Counted from the first letter of the stretch, positions 1 to 7,259 are shown. The stretch is 23,350 nucleotides of DNA from Streptomyces caelestis (GCF_001279005.1 NZ_LGCN01000250.1:1-23350); one strand, 5' to 3'. The notes: generated from the letters alone by a model not told the origin. Program-made: numbers and translations.

Positions 1-171
1 CCCCCACCCCCGTTCCACGCACCCACCACCCCACCGCCCGTCCGCCACCCCCTACGCAACTGCGACGGCTGCGACCACGCCTTCCGCGCCCCCGAAACCG
101 AAACCCACTGCCGCGACTGCCGCACCGACCGCAACCACCAGCGGCCCCTCACCGCCCTCGGGCTGACCTGA
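1..171 (+). CDS. 3' end of a hypothetical protein with a C-terminal CxxC...CxxC zinc-ribbon-like motif (truncated by window edge)
   Basis: The reading frame is open from the first base and ends at TGA 169-171, giving 56 C-terminal residues. They start with a Pro/Thr-rich stretch and end with CDGC, twelve residues, CRDC and a short polar tail. The CX2C-X12-CX2C spacing suggests a treble-clef or zinc-ribbon site, which in such tails usually binds nucleic acid or protein. The start and main domain lie outside the window, so no function can be given. The following gene starts 94 bases downstream with its own Shine-Dalgarno. Confidence 0.55.
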   Translation, partial: PPPPFHAPTTPPPVRHPLRNCDGCDHAFRAPETETHCRDCRTDRNHQRPLTALGLT

Positions 172-264
172 CGAATCCGGACACAAGATCGCTTCTCAAG
201 GCCCTGGCCCCGTAGCGTCTTCTCCGTCACCCGCATGGGTGTCAAGAAACAGGGGGGAATCATC

Positions 265-1032
265 ATGAGAAAGACAGTCCTGGCGCGTCGGGCCATGGCC
301 CCAGCGGCCGTGCTCATCGTCGTCTCGGCGCTTTCCGGACCCGCTTTCGCGGATGAGTCGGTTGAGGGGCCCAATCCTTCCGATTGGGCGGTGGGGGTGC
401 CGGCCGACGGAGACTCCTCGGCAGAGGGTGAAGCCGAATCCACCGTTGCTACTGTGGATACCTCACCGACCTTCCATCCTGTTCCCGCGATGAGTGCCGG
501 CCAGCTCGCCGAGGAGAACAAGCTGAACGCGCTGCCGGAGGTTTCCGATGCGGCGGTCGACAGCGAGGGGGTGGAGGGCGAGATCGGTCCCATGGCCTGC
601 GACAATCCTGTGAAGACCTGGTACACCATCACCAGCAAAAAAGCGGTCCACGTGCCGTCGTGGTGGAACGGAACCAGCTTCAAGGACGGCCCCGGCGGCA
701 AGATGATCGTCAAGGTGGAGAAGTCCGGAAAGATCTCCGCAGAGATCGGCACGTCGGGCGAAGCCGAGTTCGACGCCGTCATCGCCAAGGCGAAGGCCAC
801 GGTGAGTGTGAAGATCACGGCCGAAGTCGGGATCACGACGGGCCACACCTACGAGCACCTGATACCCGCGAACCGCTACGGGCACCTGCAGTACGGCTCC
901 TGGGGGTACAAGATCGGCTGGACCAAGTACAAGACCAGCGCGGACCGGTGCGGCAAGGTGAAGATCAAGTCGGGCTCAGGCAAGACACCTACGAAGGAGA
1001 CCGGATGGCGCTGGTGGCACACCGCGACGTGA
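265..1032 (+). CDS. secreted beta-rich hypothetical protein
   Basis: 255 residues from ATG 265, chosen because a purine run (AGGGGGGAA, 251-259) sits just upstream; an in-frame ATG at 235 lacks such a site. A Sec signal peptide is clear: basic MRKTVLARR, a hydrophobic core, and AFA|DE cleavage after about residue 29. An acidic, low-complexity propeptide-like stretch (about residues 30-110) follows, then a compact domain rich in Trp, Tyr, Lys and alternating polar/hydrophobic strands, ending in GWRWWHTAT. The mature chain has only two Cys (MACDNP and DRCGKV), which could form a disulfide. I do not recognise a named family. The alternating strands beside a TTGHTYEHLIPA segment recall beta-pore-forming or adhesin-like folds, but that is inference. 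The next gene starts inside its 3' end, so the two are probably co-translated. Confidence 0.8.
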   Translation: MRKTVLARRAMAPAAVLIVVSALSGPAFADESVEGPNPSDWAVGVPADGDSSAEGEAESTVATVDTSPTFHPVPAMSAGQLAEENKLNALPEVSDAAVDSEGVEGEIGPMACDNPVKTWYTITSKKAVHVPSWWNGTSFKDGPGGKMIVKVEKSGKISAEIGTSGEAEFDAVIAKAKATVSVKITAEVGITTGHTYEHLIPANRYGHLQYGSWGYKIGWTKYKTSADRCGKVKIKSGSGKTPTKETGWRWWHTAT

Positions 1033-1523
1033 CGGGCGGCACGACTCGGCACGTGATGACGCTCCTCGGAGGCGGCCTCAGTCTCCTGTTGCTCAGCGGC
1101 TGCAGCTCAAGCTCAGACGGTGAGCCGGAGTCGCGGCCTTCGGCTTCGACTCCGTCCGCCAGTGCTGCCGGCCGTTCTCCTGAGCTGGAGGAACAGGCGC
1201 TGGAAGCGGTCAGCAACGACACGGTGGACGACGCCGATTTCGTTGAGGCCGGCTCGGAGGATCTCGCCGACGGAATCCACGCACGGTCCTCCCTTGACAA
1301 GGGAAAGTCGTACCAGCTTGCCGTCGTTTGCATGGGCAAGGGAGAAACGCAGATGGTGGTCAAATACGCCAAGGTCGAAAAGCGCGAAACGCTGACGTGC
1401 GACGGGACCGTCTCCTATCTGAGGATATCCGATGCCTCGGATCAGTTGACGCTCGATGTCGACGCCGCCGCGAACAGCACGGGCGCAGCCGCCTGGCGAA
1501 TCAGCAGAGTGCGCCTTTACTGA
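1005..1523 (+). CDS. putative lipoprotein overlapping the secreted-protein gene
   Basis: 172 residues from ATG 1005, preceded by GAAGGAGA (993-1000). The start lies 28 bases inside the previous gene, a classic coupling arrangement. The N-terminus has basic residues, a hydrophobic stretch LLGGGLSLLLLSGC with a lipobox Cys at position 33, then a Ser/Pro-rich tether. The C-terminal half is a small beta-rich domain with two further Cys (VVC and LTC) that could pair. ATG 1056 is a possible later start but would leave a signal of only 15 residues with little positive charge. The protein should be anchored outside the membrane. No named family is recognised; small Streptomyces lipoproteins of this layout are generally uncharacterised. 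Confidence 0.75.
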   Translation: MALVAHRDVTGGTTRHVMTLLGGGLSLLLLSGCSSSSDGEPESRPSASTPSASAAGRSPELEEQALEAVSNDTVDDADFVEAGSEDLADGIHARSSLDKGKSYQLAVVCMGKGETQMVVKYAKVEKRETLTCDGTVSYLRISDASDQLTLDVDAAANSTGAAAWRISRVRLY

Positions 1524-1531
1524 GCCTGTCG

Positions 1532-1569
1532 GCGTGATGTCGCCAAGGTCTGCCTTGGCGACATCACGC
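1532..1569 (+). terminator. 17-bp perfect hairpin after the lipoprotein gene
   Basis: GCGTGATGTCGCCAAGG (1532-1548), loop TCTG, then its exact reverse complement to 1569. It begins 8 bases after the lipoprotein stop. There is no U tract, which is usual for Streptomyces terminators. Its right arm also runs into the frame of the downstream gene remnant. Confidence 0.7.
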
Positions 1570-1571
1570 TC

Positions 1572-1782
1572 GACCACTACGAGCGCACCCAGGCCCACCA
1601 CCGGGACGAGATCCGCCGGCTGAAGACCGCCGCGTTCGCCCACCTGCACTACCCCGACGCCCGCCAGGCCCTCCGACGTCCGCAGCCGCATCACGCACTG
1701 CACCGACCCCGACCTCCTCCGCCACTGGCTCGCCCGCGCCGTGACCGCTCCGAAGGCGGAAGAGATCTTCGAGGACCGGTAG
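1572..1782 (+). pseudogene. frameshifted 3' remnant of a hypothetical gene
   Basis: One frame reads DHYERTQAHHRDEIRRLK...DARQAL up to about 1673, and a second frame continues VRSRITHCTDPDLLRHW...EEIFEDR to TAG 1780-1782. Removing one C from the CTCC at 1671-1674 restores a single open frame (QALDVRSRI). No start codon with a ribosome site exists upstream: the frame runs back through the hairpin to the lipoprotein stop. The C-terminal pattern (CTD, then LxxWLxRAVTA and an acidic-aromatic end) resembles the tail of Rpn-like or related hypothetical Streptomyces proteins, but that is a weak family guess. Confidence 0.55.
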
Positions 1783-1786
1783 GCGC

Positions 1787-1818
1787 CCCCCTGGTGTGGC
1801 CCATGCCACACCAGGGGG
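1787..1818 (+). terminator. 13-bp hairpin after the remnant
   Basis: CCCCCTGGTGTGG (1787-1799), loop CCCATG, then CCACACCAGGGGG (1806-1818). It is a perfect stem five bases after the remnant's stop codon and looks like that gene's original terminator. It would insulate the promoter that follows. Confidence 0.65.
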
Positions 1819-1828
1819 CATCACTAAT

Positions 1829-1897
1829 AAAGTTTGACTAGTCATCCCGAGAGGTAAACACTCTTCGTCGACCACTAGGCAAAGTTGACTAGTTATC
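1829..1897 (+). promoter_or_regulatory. promoter region with two ACTAGT-centred operator-like repeats
   Basis: AAAGTTTGACTAGTCATC (1829-1846) and AAAGTTGACTAGTTATC (1881-1897) are near-identical direct copies. The first contains the perfect palindrome TGACTAGTCA (1835-1844). GACTAGT starts at 1836 and 1887, 51 bp apart, close to five helical turns. TTGACT (1834-1839) and TAAACA (1855-1860) could be -35 and -10 boxes, though the 15-bp spacer is short. The second copy ends just before the Shine-Dalgarno GAAGGAG of the next gene. ACTAGT-centred palindromes are typical of MarR-family operators (inference). Confidence 0.55.
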
Positions 1898-1914
1898 TCT
1901 CCGAAGGAGCCCGT

Positions 1915-2346
1915 ATGACCTACCTCCCCGACACCGGATACACCCCGACCGCGGAGGACCGCGCGAGCCTCGACGCGTGGTTCGCCGAGTACGACGCGGC
2001 GAGCGGGAAGCGTGACGTCGAGCGCATGGCGGACCTGGCCGTCTTCCCCCTCAACCTCGTGAGCGACGACTCCGCGGGCGACGGGCGGTCGGCGCAGTGG
2101 GACCGGGAGCGGTTCGTCGCGGTCATGACCCAGGTGATGGGCGAGGGAGGTCAGGACATCACCTTCGAGTCCACCCGGACCCCGGTGTTCCTGTCCCCCT
2201 CGATGGCCGTGGTCTTCACGGACTCGACCATGACCGCCGACGGCGAGTCCCGGCAGCTCCGCTATGCCGACATCCTGCTCAGGCGGGAGGGGACGTGGGC
2301 GTTCCAGACCATGATCCAGGGCGGCTGGGGGGACAACCTGCGGTGA
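1915..2346 (+). CDS. NTF2-like / SnoaL-like (DUF4440-type) protein
   Basis: 143 residues from ATG 1915, with GAAGGAG 5 bases upstream. The length and pattern fit the cystatin-like alpha+beta NTF2 fold: an N-terminal helix (DRASLDAWFAEYDAASGKRDVERMADL) followed by strands ending in LRYADILLRREGTWAFQTMIQGGW. This fold serves as a small-molecule pocket in polyketide cyclases, isomerases and many proteins of unknown role, and no catalytic dyad can be assigned from sequence alone. No signal peptide, so cytoplasmic. It stands alone, ending convergent to the DUF3027 gene with a 4-base gap. The duplicated operator-like sites upstream suggest tight transcriptional control, but the expected regulator gene is not beside it. 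Confidence 0.7.
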   Translation: MTYLPDTGYTPTAEDRASLDAWFAEYDAASGKRDVERMADLAVFPLNLVSDDSAGDGRSAQWDRERFVAVMTQVMGEGGQDITFESTRTPVFLSPSMAVVFTDSTMTADGESRQLRYADILLRREGTWAFQTMIQGGWGDNLR

Positions 2347-2350
2347 CGTC

Positions 2351-3277
2351 CTACGAGTGCCCCAGCTCCGCCGCCGACGCGTCCTCCGTCGCCGGGACCG
2401 AGCCGGAGTCGGGGGACGGGCGGAGGGGGAACGGGTCGACGCGGGTCTCGTCGATGACCGGCGGGGCCGGCTGCGGGGGCTTCGGCATGACCGCGGCCTC
2501 GGAGTGGCCGCCGCAGCCGTAGGCCAGGGAGACGACGTGGCCGTCGGCCGGGGAGAACTCGTTGGCGCACACCCCGAACGCCTGGCCCAGCGAGCCGCCG
2601 ATGGGGGTGAGGAAGCCGCACGACACGCAGGAGGCGGGGGCCGCCTGCGCCATCGGGGTCTTCGCGCCGAACGACTCCTCCCAGCGGTCGGCGGCGGTGT
2701 GCAGGCCGTAGCGGGACAGGACCCGGGCGCGGCGCATGCCGAGTTCCTCGGCGACCGCCGCGATCGTGCCGCGGACCGGGGTCAGCGCCAGATGGGCCGG
2801 GGTGCCCTCCGTGACCTCGGCGTCCTCCGCCTCCACCAGGTCGGCCATCTCGCCGGACACGGCGGAGCTCGGCGGCGGCTCCTCCCCGCCGGAGAAGCCG
2901 GGCTCCAGGCGCAGGTCCTCGGCGTCGGTGGGGAGGAGGTCGCCGGGTCCCATGTCGCCGGGGCGCAGCCGGTCGCTCCACGGCACCCACTCCGGTGCGA
3001 GGACCGCGTCGGGGCCGGGCAGCAGCACCGCCTCGTCGACCGTGACGATCTTGGCGCGGGAGGCGCGGGCCACGGTGACGGCCCAGCGCCAGCCGCGGTA
3101 GCCGAGCTCGTGGCACCCGAAGAAGTGGGTGACGACGCGGTCGCCCTCGGAGACCAGTCCCTCGTGCTCCCCCACGACCCCGGGCGCGGCGACCTCCTCG
3201 GCTGCGGCGCGGGCGAGGTCGACGGCCTCGGCGCACAGGCGGTCGGGGGTGCGGCTTCGCGTTGTCGCTGCGCTCAC
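2351..3277 (-). CDS. DUF3027 domain protein
   Basis: 308 residues from GTG at 3275-3277 (MSAATTRSRTPDRLCAEAVDLAR...). The frame stays open upstream, but the extra residues are Arg-rich and unlike the family. The sequence matches actinobacterial DUF3027: an N-terminal helical stretch, a strand-rich centre (GCHELGYRGWRWAVTVARA, then a PWSDRLRPGD motif), and a C-terminal Cys cluster, CVSCG at about 217-220, VCANE at about 237 and YGCGGH at about 255, likely a metal site. The function is unknown. It is divergent from the MFS gene, an arrangement conserved in Streptomyces, and ends 4 bases from the convergent NTF2-like gene. The tail after the Cys cluster is Pro-rich and probably disordered. Confidence 0.85.
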   Translation of the reverse strand: MSAATTRSRTPDRLCAEAVDLARAAAEEVAAPGVVGEHEGLVSEGDRVVTHFFGCHELGYRGWRWAVTVARASRAKIVTVDEAVLLPGPDAVLAPEWVPWSDRLRPGDMGPGDLLPTDAEDLRLEPGFSGGEEPPPSSAVSGEMADLVEAEDAEVTEGTPAHLALTPVRGTIAAVAEELGMRRARVLSRYGLHTAADRWEESFGAKTPMAQAAPASCVSCGFLTPIGGSLGQAFGVCANEFSPADGHVVSLAYGCGGHSEAAVMPKPPQPAPPVIDETRVDPFPLRPSPDSGSVPATEDASAAELGHS

Positions 3278-3620
3278 AGGTATCGCTTCTCTCCTACGCC
3301 GTCTCACGAGTGCGCCACTCCCAGCGCGGGGGGCGGACGGAGCGGACCGTGGGACCGCGTCGACGTCCGCGCCGCAACGTGCTCGGGCGCGCCTCCATCC
3401 ATTCTGCGGGATGGCTGAGATACGCACGCTACCTGTTCCCGTCCCCTGGGCCTACACCGACGGTTGTTCCGGAGTCCCGCGCGCCGGTTTCCGGGGGCCT
3501 CCGGCCGCCCCCGGAGACCTGTTCCCGACGGCCTCCGGCGTTCCGCCGTACAGCCGCACCCCGGACGCCGTCCACGGTGATACGGCATTACACACCGCCT
3601 TCTCGGGGCACTATGGCGTC
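3278..3620. promoter_or_regulatory. 343-bp divergent spacer between DUF3027 and MFS genes
   Basis: This spacer must hold both promoters. No convincing paired -35/-10 boxes could be fixed. Its main structure is a strong hairpin, GGTTTCCGGGGG (3486-3497) against CCCCCGGAGACC (3508-3519) with one G-U pair. It lies on the MFS side and could be a 5' leader element. The + strand frame of the MFS gene stays open through the spacer, so an upstream MFS start such as ATG 3411 cannot be excluded. Confidence 0.4.
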
Positions 3621-5054
3621 GTGGCTACCGCGAGGACACCCCAGGGCGCCACCGGGACCGGTGGGCCGAAAGGGGGCAGGGGCAACGGCCGACGCTTCGG
3701 AACGAGCCGGGCGGGCGGCCGTCTCCGCGCGTTCGGGCGTGCCCTGCACCTGCCGGTGACCGGAACCGCGCGGGGCATCCGCCGGGCGACCCACGCGCAC
3801 GGCGCCGGGGAGTCCGGGCTCGGCAAGCTGATCGAACTGCACGGCGTGAACGGCGCCGGCGACGTCATGATCACGGTCGCGCTGGCGTCCACCGTGTTCT
3901 TCTCGGTGCCGACCGACGAGGCGCGCGGGCGGGTCGCCCTCTACCTCGCCATCACCATGGCGCCGTTCACCCTCCTCGCCCCAGTGATCGGCCCGCTCCT
4001 GGACCGCATCCCGCACGGCCGCCGCGCCGCCATGGCCGGCGCGATGCTCGCCCGGGCGCTGCTCGCGCTGGTCCTGTCCGGCGCGGTCGTCACCGGCGGA
4101 CTGGAGCTGTACCCGGCGGCGCTGGGCGTACTGGTCTCGTCCAAGGCGTACGGCGTGGTCAGAAGCGCGGTCGTGCCCCGGCTGCTGCCACCCTCCTTCT
4201 CCCTGGTGAAGGCGAACTCGCGGGTGACGCTCGGCGGGCTGCTGGCGACCGGGATCGCCGCGCCGATCGGCGCGGGCCTGCAGCAGATCGGGCCGCGCTG
4301 GCCGCTGTACGGGGCGTTCGCGCTCTTCGTGACCGGGATGTTCCTGTCCTTCCGGCTGCCGCCGAAGGTGGACTCCGCGAAGGGCGAGGACGTGGCGCTG
4401 CTCGCCGCCGACGAGCGGCACCTGCACGGCCCGCACCGCGCCGCGGAGAAGCGCCCCGGACTGCGCACGGTCGGCCCGGCCGTCACCCACGCGCTCGGCG
4501 CCAACGCCTCCATCCGCTGCCTCACCGGCTTCCTGATCTTCTTCCTCGCCTTCCTCCTGCGCGAGCACCCGATGACGGGGCAGAACGCCGCGGTGTCGCT
4601 CGGCATCGTGGGCGTGGCGGCGGGCGCGGGCAACGCGCTCGGCACGGCGGTCGGGGCGTGGCTGCGGTCGCGCGCCCCGGAGATCATCATCGTGACGGTG
4701 GTGGCGTGCGTGGTGGGCGCGGCGATCCTGGCCGCCGCGTTCTTCGGCACGGTCCTGGTGGCGTGCCTCGCCGCGATCGCCGGGTTCGCGCAGGCGCTGG
4801 CCAAGCTGTCGCTGGACGCGCTGATCCAGCGGGACGTGCCCGAGCTGGTGCGGACGTCGGCGTTCGCGCGCTCGGAGACGCTGCTGCAGATGGCGTGGGT
4901 ACTGGGCGGCGCGATCGGCATCGCGATGCCGCTGATCGGCACACTGGGGCTGGCGGTGGGCGCGGCGATCGTCGCCACGGGCTGGCTGACCACGGTCCGC
5001 GGACTGATCCGTTCGGCCCGCCAGGGGGACACGGGGCGGACGCGAGTGGCGTAA
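3621..5054 (+). CDS. MFS-type transporter
   Basis: 477 residues from GTG 3621 (MATARTPQG...). A Gly/Arg-rich cytoplasmic N-terminus of about 70 residues precedes alternating hydrophobic segments typical of 10-12 membrane helices: VMITVALASTVFFSV, LYLAITMAPFTLLAPVIGPLL, then LLDRIPHGRRAAM, a variant of the MFS loop 2-3 motif. A cytosolic loop (about residues 250-295) separates the halves. The second half includes FLIFFLAFLLREHP and IIIVTVVACVVGAAIL. The substrate is not predictable. The start is uncertain: there is only a weak GGGG 12 bases upstream and the frame is open further up. It is divergent from DUF3027 and followed after 64 bases by the DUF2771 lipoprotein gene. Confidence 0.8.
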   Translation: MATARTPQGATGTGGPKGGRGNGRRFGTSRAGGRLRAFGRALHLPVTGTARGIRRATHAHGAGESGLGKLIELHGVNGAGDVMITVALASTVFFSVPTDEARGRVALYLAITMAPFTLLAPVIGPLLDRIPHGRRAAMAGAMLARALLALVLSGAVVTGGLELYPAALGVLVSSKAYGVVRSAVVPRLLPPSFSLVKANSRVTLGGLLATGIAAPIGAGLQQIGPRWPLYGAFALFVTGMFLSFRLPPKVDSAKGEDVALLAADERHLHGPHRAAEKRPGLRTVGPAVTHALGANASIRCLTGFLIFFLAFLLREHPMTGQNAAVSLGIVGVAAGAGNALGTAVGAWLRSRAPEIIIVTVVACVVGAAILAAAFFGTVLVACLAAIAGFAQALAKLSLDALIQRDVPELVRTSAFARSETLLQMAWVLGGAIGIAMPLIGTLGLAVGAAIVATGWLTTVRGLIRSARQGDTGRTRVA

Positions 5055-5073
5055 CGCCGCGGCCACGCCGTAC

Positions 5074-5085
5074 CCCCACGTGGGG
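5074..5085. promoter_or_regulatory. CCCCACGTGGGG palindrome
   Basis: A perfect 12-bp palindrome in the 64-bp gap between the MFS and DUF2771 genes, 20 bases upstream of the DUF2771 -10 box. It could be a regulator site or the stem of a short terminator; the sequence does not decide. Confidence 0.35.
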
Positions 5086-5105
5086 AGTGCGGCGGACCCG
5101 CCAGA

Positions 5106-5118
5106 TAGCCTTCCGCCC
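5106..5118 (+). promoter_or_regulatory. -10 box placed for a leaderless transcript
   Basis: TAGCCT (5106-5111) lies 7 bases before ATG 5119 and there is no Shine-Dalgarno. In Streptomyces a TANNNT box at this distance puts the transcription start on or next to the start codon. No clear -35 box is visible. Confidence 0.5.
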
Positions 5119-5619
5119 ATGACCACGTTGCCCCGCGGCGCAGCCGCTTCGAGTCACCGCGCTGTGCGACGCCGCCGTGCCGTCGCCGCCGTCGGCGCCG
5201 TATCCGCCGGACTGCTCGTCCTGGCCGCCTGTGACAAGCCGACGCCGATGGCCACCATCACGGTGGGCGGCGACTCGGTGAGCTCGGAGGCCACCTGCGG
5301 TGGCGAGGGCGAGGCCCTGAACACCAAGACGCTCAACGAGTGCCTGAAGGACAAGGGCATCGACGAGATCTCCGTCGACCCCACCGAGACCGTGCGCTTC
5401 GGCGTCGACCCGGACATCGCCGACAACGGCTGGACCATCCTGATGAACGGTCAGCCGCTGGTCGACTCCAGCAAGAAGACCTACCAGGCGATCCCGGGCA
5501 GCGTGTTCTTCAACGCCCAGTACGGCGCCCAGGGCGACTCGACCCTGGTGACGATCAAGGAGGGCGAGGAGTCGACCACGGGGCTGTGGTCCTTCCGCCT
5601 GAAGAAGCAGGACGACTGA
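5119..5619 (+). CDS. DUF2771 family lipoprotein
   Basis: 166 residues from ATG 5119. The N-terminus has a strongly basic run (RAVRRRRAV), a hydrophobic core and lipobox LAAC with the lipid Cys at 38, so the protein should be exported and membrane-anchored. The mature part (PTPMATITVGGDSVSSEATC...) is small and beta-rich with two more Cys (EATCGG and NECLKD), and matches the DUF2771 pattern found beside mqnB in Streptomyces. Role unknown; the location next to menaquinone genes is conserved but not explanatory. mqnB follows after only 23 bases, so the two are probably one transcript. Translation is probably leaderless. Confidence 0.8.
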   Translation: MTTLPRGAAASSHRAVRRRRAVAAVGAVSAGLLVLAACDKPTPMATITVGGDSVSSEATCGGEGEALNTKTLNECLKDKGIDEISVDPTETVRFGVDPDIADNGWTILMNGQPLVDSSKKTYQAIPGSVFFNAQYGAQGDSTLVTIKEGEESTTGLWSFRLKKQDD

Positions 5620-5642
5620 TCACGTCGCCGTCACGCGTTCTC

Positions 5643-6341
5643 GTGACCACCGCGGTCCCCGTCGAGCGGGACGCGGTGGCCGGGGCGTTCCCCGGCCCCG
5701 TACGGGAGATCCCCCTCCCCGGGGCTGCCCTGCACCGGGTCTCCGGCGGGCCCGACCTGCTCGCCGCCGGGGTCGGCCCGGCGCTCGCCGCCGCGTCCAC
5801 GGCCGGCGCGCTCACCGCCGCCGCCCTCGACGGCCGGCCCTACGGCCTGGTCGTCTCCGCCGGGATCGCCGGCGGCTTCCCGCCGCACGCGCCCCTCGGC
5901 CGTCTCGTCGTCGCCGACGAGATCACCGCGGCCGACCTGGGCGCCGAGACGGCCGACGGTTTCCTGCCGGTCACCGACCTCGGCTTCGGCACCGTCACCC
6001 ACCGTCCGCCCGCCGCCCTGGTGCGGCGGGCCGCCGCCGCGGCCGGCGCGCTCACCGGGACCGTGCTCACCGTGTCGACGGTGACCGGGACCGCCGACCG
6101 CGCCGCCGCGCTCCGCGCCCGTCACCCGCGCGCCCTCGCCGAGGCCATGGAGGGCTTCGGGGTCGCCGAGGCCGCCGCCGCGCACGGCGTGCCCGTGCTG
6201 GAGGTGCGGGCGGTGTCGAACCCCGTCGGCCCTCGCGACCGCGCCGCCTGGCGCATCGGCGACGCCCTGACGGCCCTCACCGAGGGCTTCGGGAAGCTCG
6301 CGCCCGTCCTCGAGAGTTGGAACCAGCATGACCACCCCTGA
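5643..6341 (+). CDS. mqnB: futalosine hydrolase
   Basis: 232 residues from GTG 5643. It hydrolyses futalosine to dehypoxanthine futalosine and hypoxanthine, a step of the futalosine menaquinone pathway in the cytoplasm. The fold is that of nucleoside phosphorylases: VTTAVPVERDAV at the N-terminus, the Gly-rich VVSAGIAGGFPP phosphate/ribose loop, VADEITAADLGAE, and AEAMEGFGVAEAAAAHGVPVLEVRAVSNPVGPRDRAAW, with the conserved Glu and the catalytic-region Asp. No good Shine-Dalgarno precedes GTG 5643. The frame is open back into the DUF2771 gene, and a CTG at 5616 is an alternative if translation is coupled. Its last 14 bases overlap mqnD. Confidence 0.9.
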   Translation: MTTAVPVERDAVAGAFPGPVREIPLPGAALHRVSGGPDLLAAGVGPALAAASTAGALTAAALDGRPYGLVVSAGIAGGFPPHAPLGRLVVADEITAADLGAETADGFLPVTDLGFGTVTHRPPAALVRRAAAAAGALTGTVLTVSTVTGTADRAAALRARHPRALAEAMEGFGVAEAAAAHGVPVLEVRAVSNPVGPRDRAAWRIGDALTALTEGFGKLAPVLESWNQHDHP

Positions 6342-7242
6342 GCAGCAGCGGCTGCGGATCGCCTACTCCCCCTGCCCGAACGACACCTTCGTCTTCGACG
6401 CCCTCGCCCACGACCGCGTCCCCGGCGCGCCCGCCCTCGACGTGACGTTCGCCGACATCGACCTCACCAACGGCATGGCCGAACGCGGTGAGCTGGACGT
6501 GCTGAAGGTGTCGTACGCGGTGCTGCCGTACGTCCTCGACGACTACGCCCTGCTGCCCTGCGGGGGCGCGCTGGGACGGGGCTGCGGGCCGCTGGTGCTG
6601 GCGCGGGAGGAGGGGGTGGACCTGACGGGGCGTACGGTCGCCGTGCCGAGCGAGCGGTCGACGGCGTACCTGCTGTTCCGGCTGTGGGCGGCGGAGGTGG
6701 TTGGAATCAAGGGGGGCGGGCCCGAAGGGCCCTCGGTTGAGGGCGGTGGTGGGCGACGGGCGGGTGGGGTCGGGGAGATCGTGGTGATGCCGTTCCACGA
6801 GATCATGCCCGCCGTGCGGGACGGGAAGGTCGACGCGGGACTCGTCATCCACGAGGCGCGCTTCACGTACCAGGACTACGGACTGCGCCGGCTGGCCGAC
6901 ATGGGCGAGCACTGGGAGCAAACCACCGGGCTGCCGATCCCGCTGGGCGCGATCATCGCGAAGCGGTCGCTGGGCGAGGAGACGCTGACGCGGCTCGCCG
7001 ACTCCATCCGCACGTCCGTGCGGATGGCCTGGGACGAGCCCGAGGCGTCGCGTCCGTACGTCATGGAGCATGCCCAGGAGATGGACCCGGCCGTCGCCGA
7101 CCAGCACATCGGGCTGTACGTGAACGAGTTCACGGCCGATCTGGGCGAGTCCGGGTACGCGGCCGTACGGGGGCTGCTCACGCGCGCGGCGGCCGAGGGG
7201 CTGGTGCCGCCCCTCGGCCCGGACGCGCTGCGGTTTCCGTAG
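6328..7242 (+). CDS. mqnD: 1,4-dihydroxy-6-naphthoate synthase with an in-frame Gly-rich insertion
   Basis: 304 residues from ATG 6328, which overlaps mqnB by 14 bases (translational coupling). MqnD cleaves cyclic dehypoxanthine futalosine to 1,4-dihydroxy-6-naphthoate, the naphthalene core of menaquinone. Family hallmarks are all present: IAYSPCPNDTFVFDAL, ADIDLTNGMAERGELDVLKVSY, VAVPSERSTAYLLFRLW, VVMPFHEIMPAVRDGKVDAGLVIHEARFTYQDYGL, and EHAQEMDPAVADQHIGLYVNEF. The protein is about 20 residues longer than I expect for the family, because residues about 126-145 (GIKGGGPEGPSVEGGGGRRA) form a Gly-rich insert between the LWAAEVV helix and GGVGEIVV. The frame is kept and downstream motifs are intact, so it is probably functional. 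Confidence 0.93.
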   Translation: MTTPEQQRLRIAYSPCPNDTFVFDALAHDRVPGAPALDVTFADIDLTNGMAERGELDVLKVSYAVLPYVLDDYALLPCGGALGRGCGPLVLAREEGVDLTGRTVAVPSERSTAYLLFRLWAAEVVGIKGGGPEGPSVEGGGGRRAGGVGEIVVMPFHEIMPAVRDGKVDAGLVIHEARFTYQDYGLRRLADMGEHWEQTTGLPIPLGAIIAKRSLGEETLTRLADSIRTSVRMAWDEPEASRPYVMEHAQEMDPAVADQHIGLYVNEFTADLGESGYAAVRGLLTRAAAEGLVPPLGPDALRFP

Positions 7243-7259
7243 AGGGCTCCGGGCGTGTC

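Noticed and set aside
3588..5126. Long - strand frame antisense to the MFS gene
   Set aside because: The translation is Arg/His/Asp-rich and repetitive, as expected from the complement of a membrane-protein gene in high-GC DNA.
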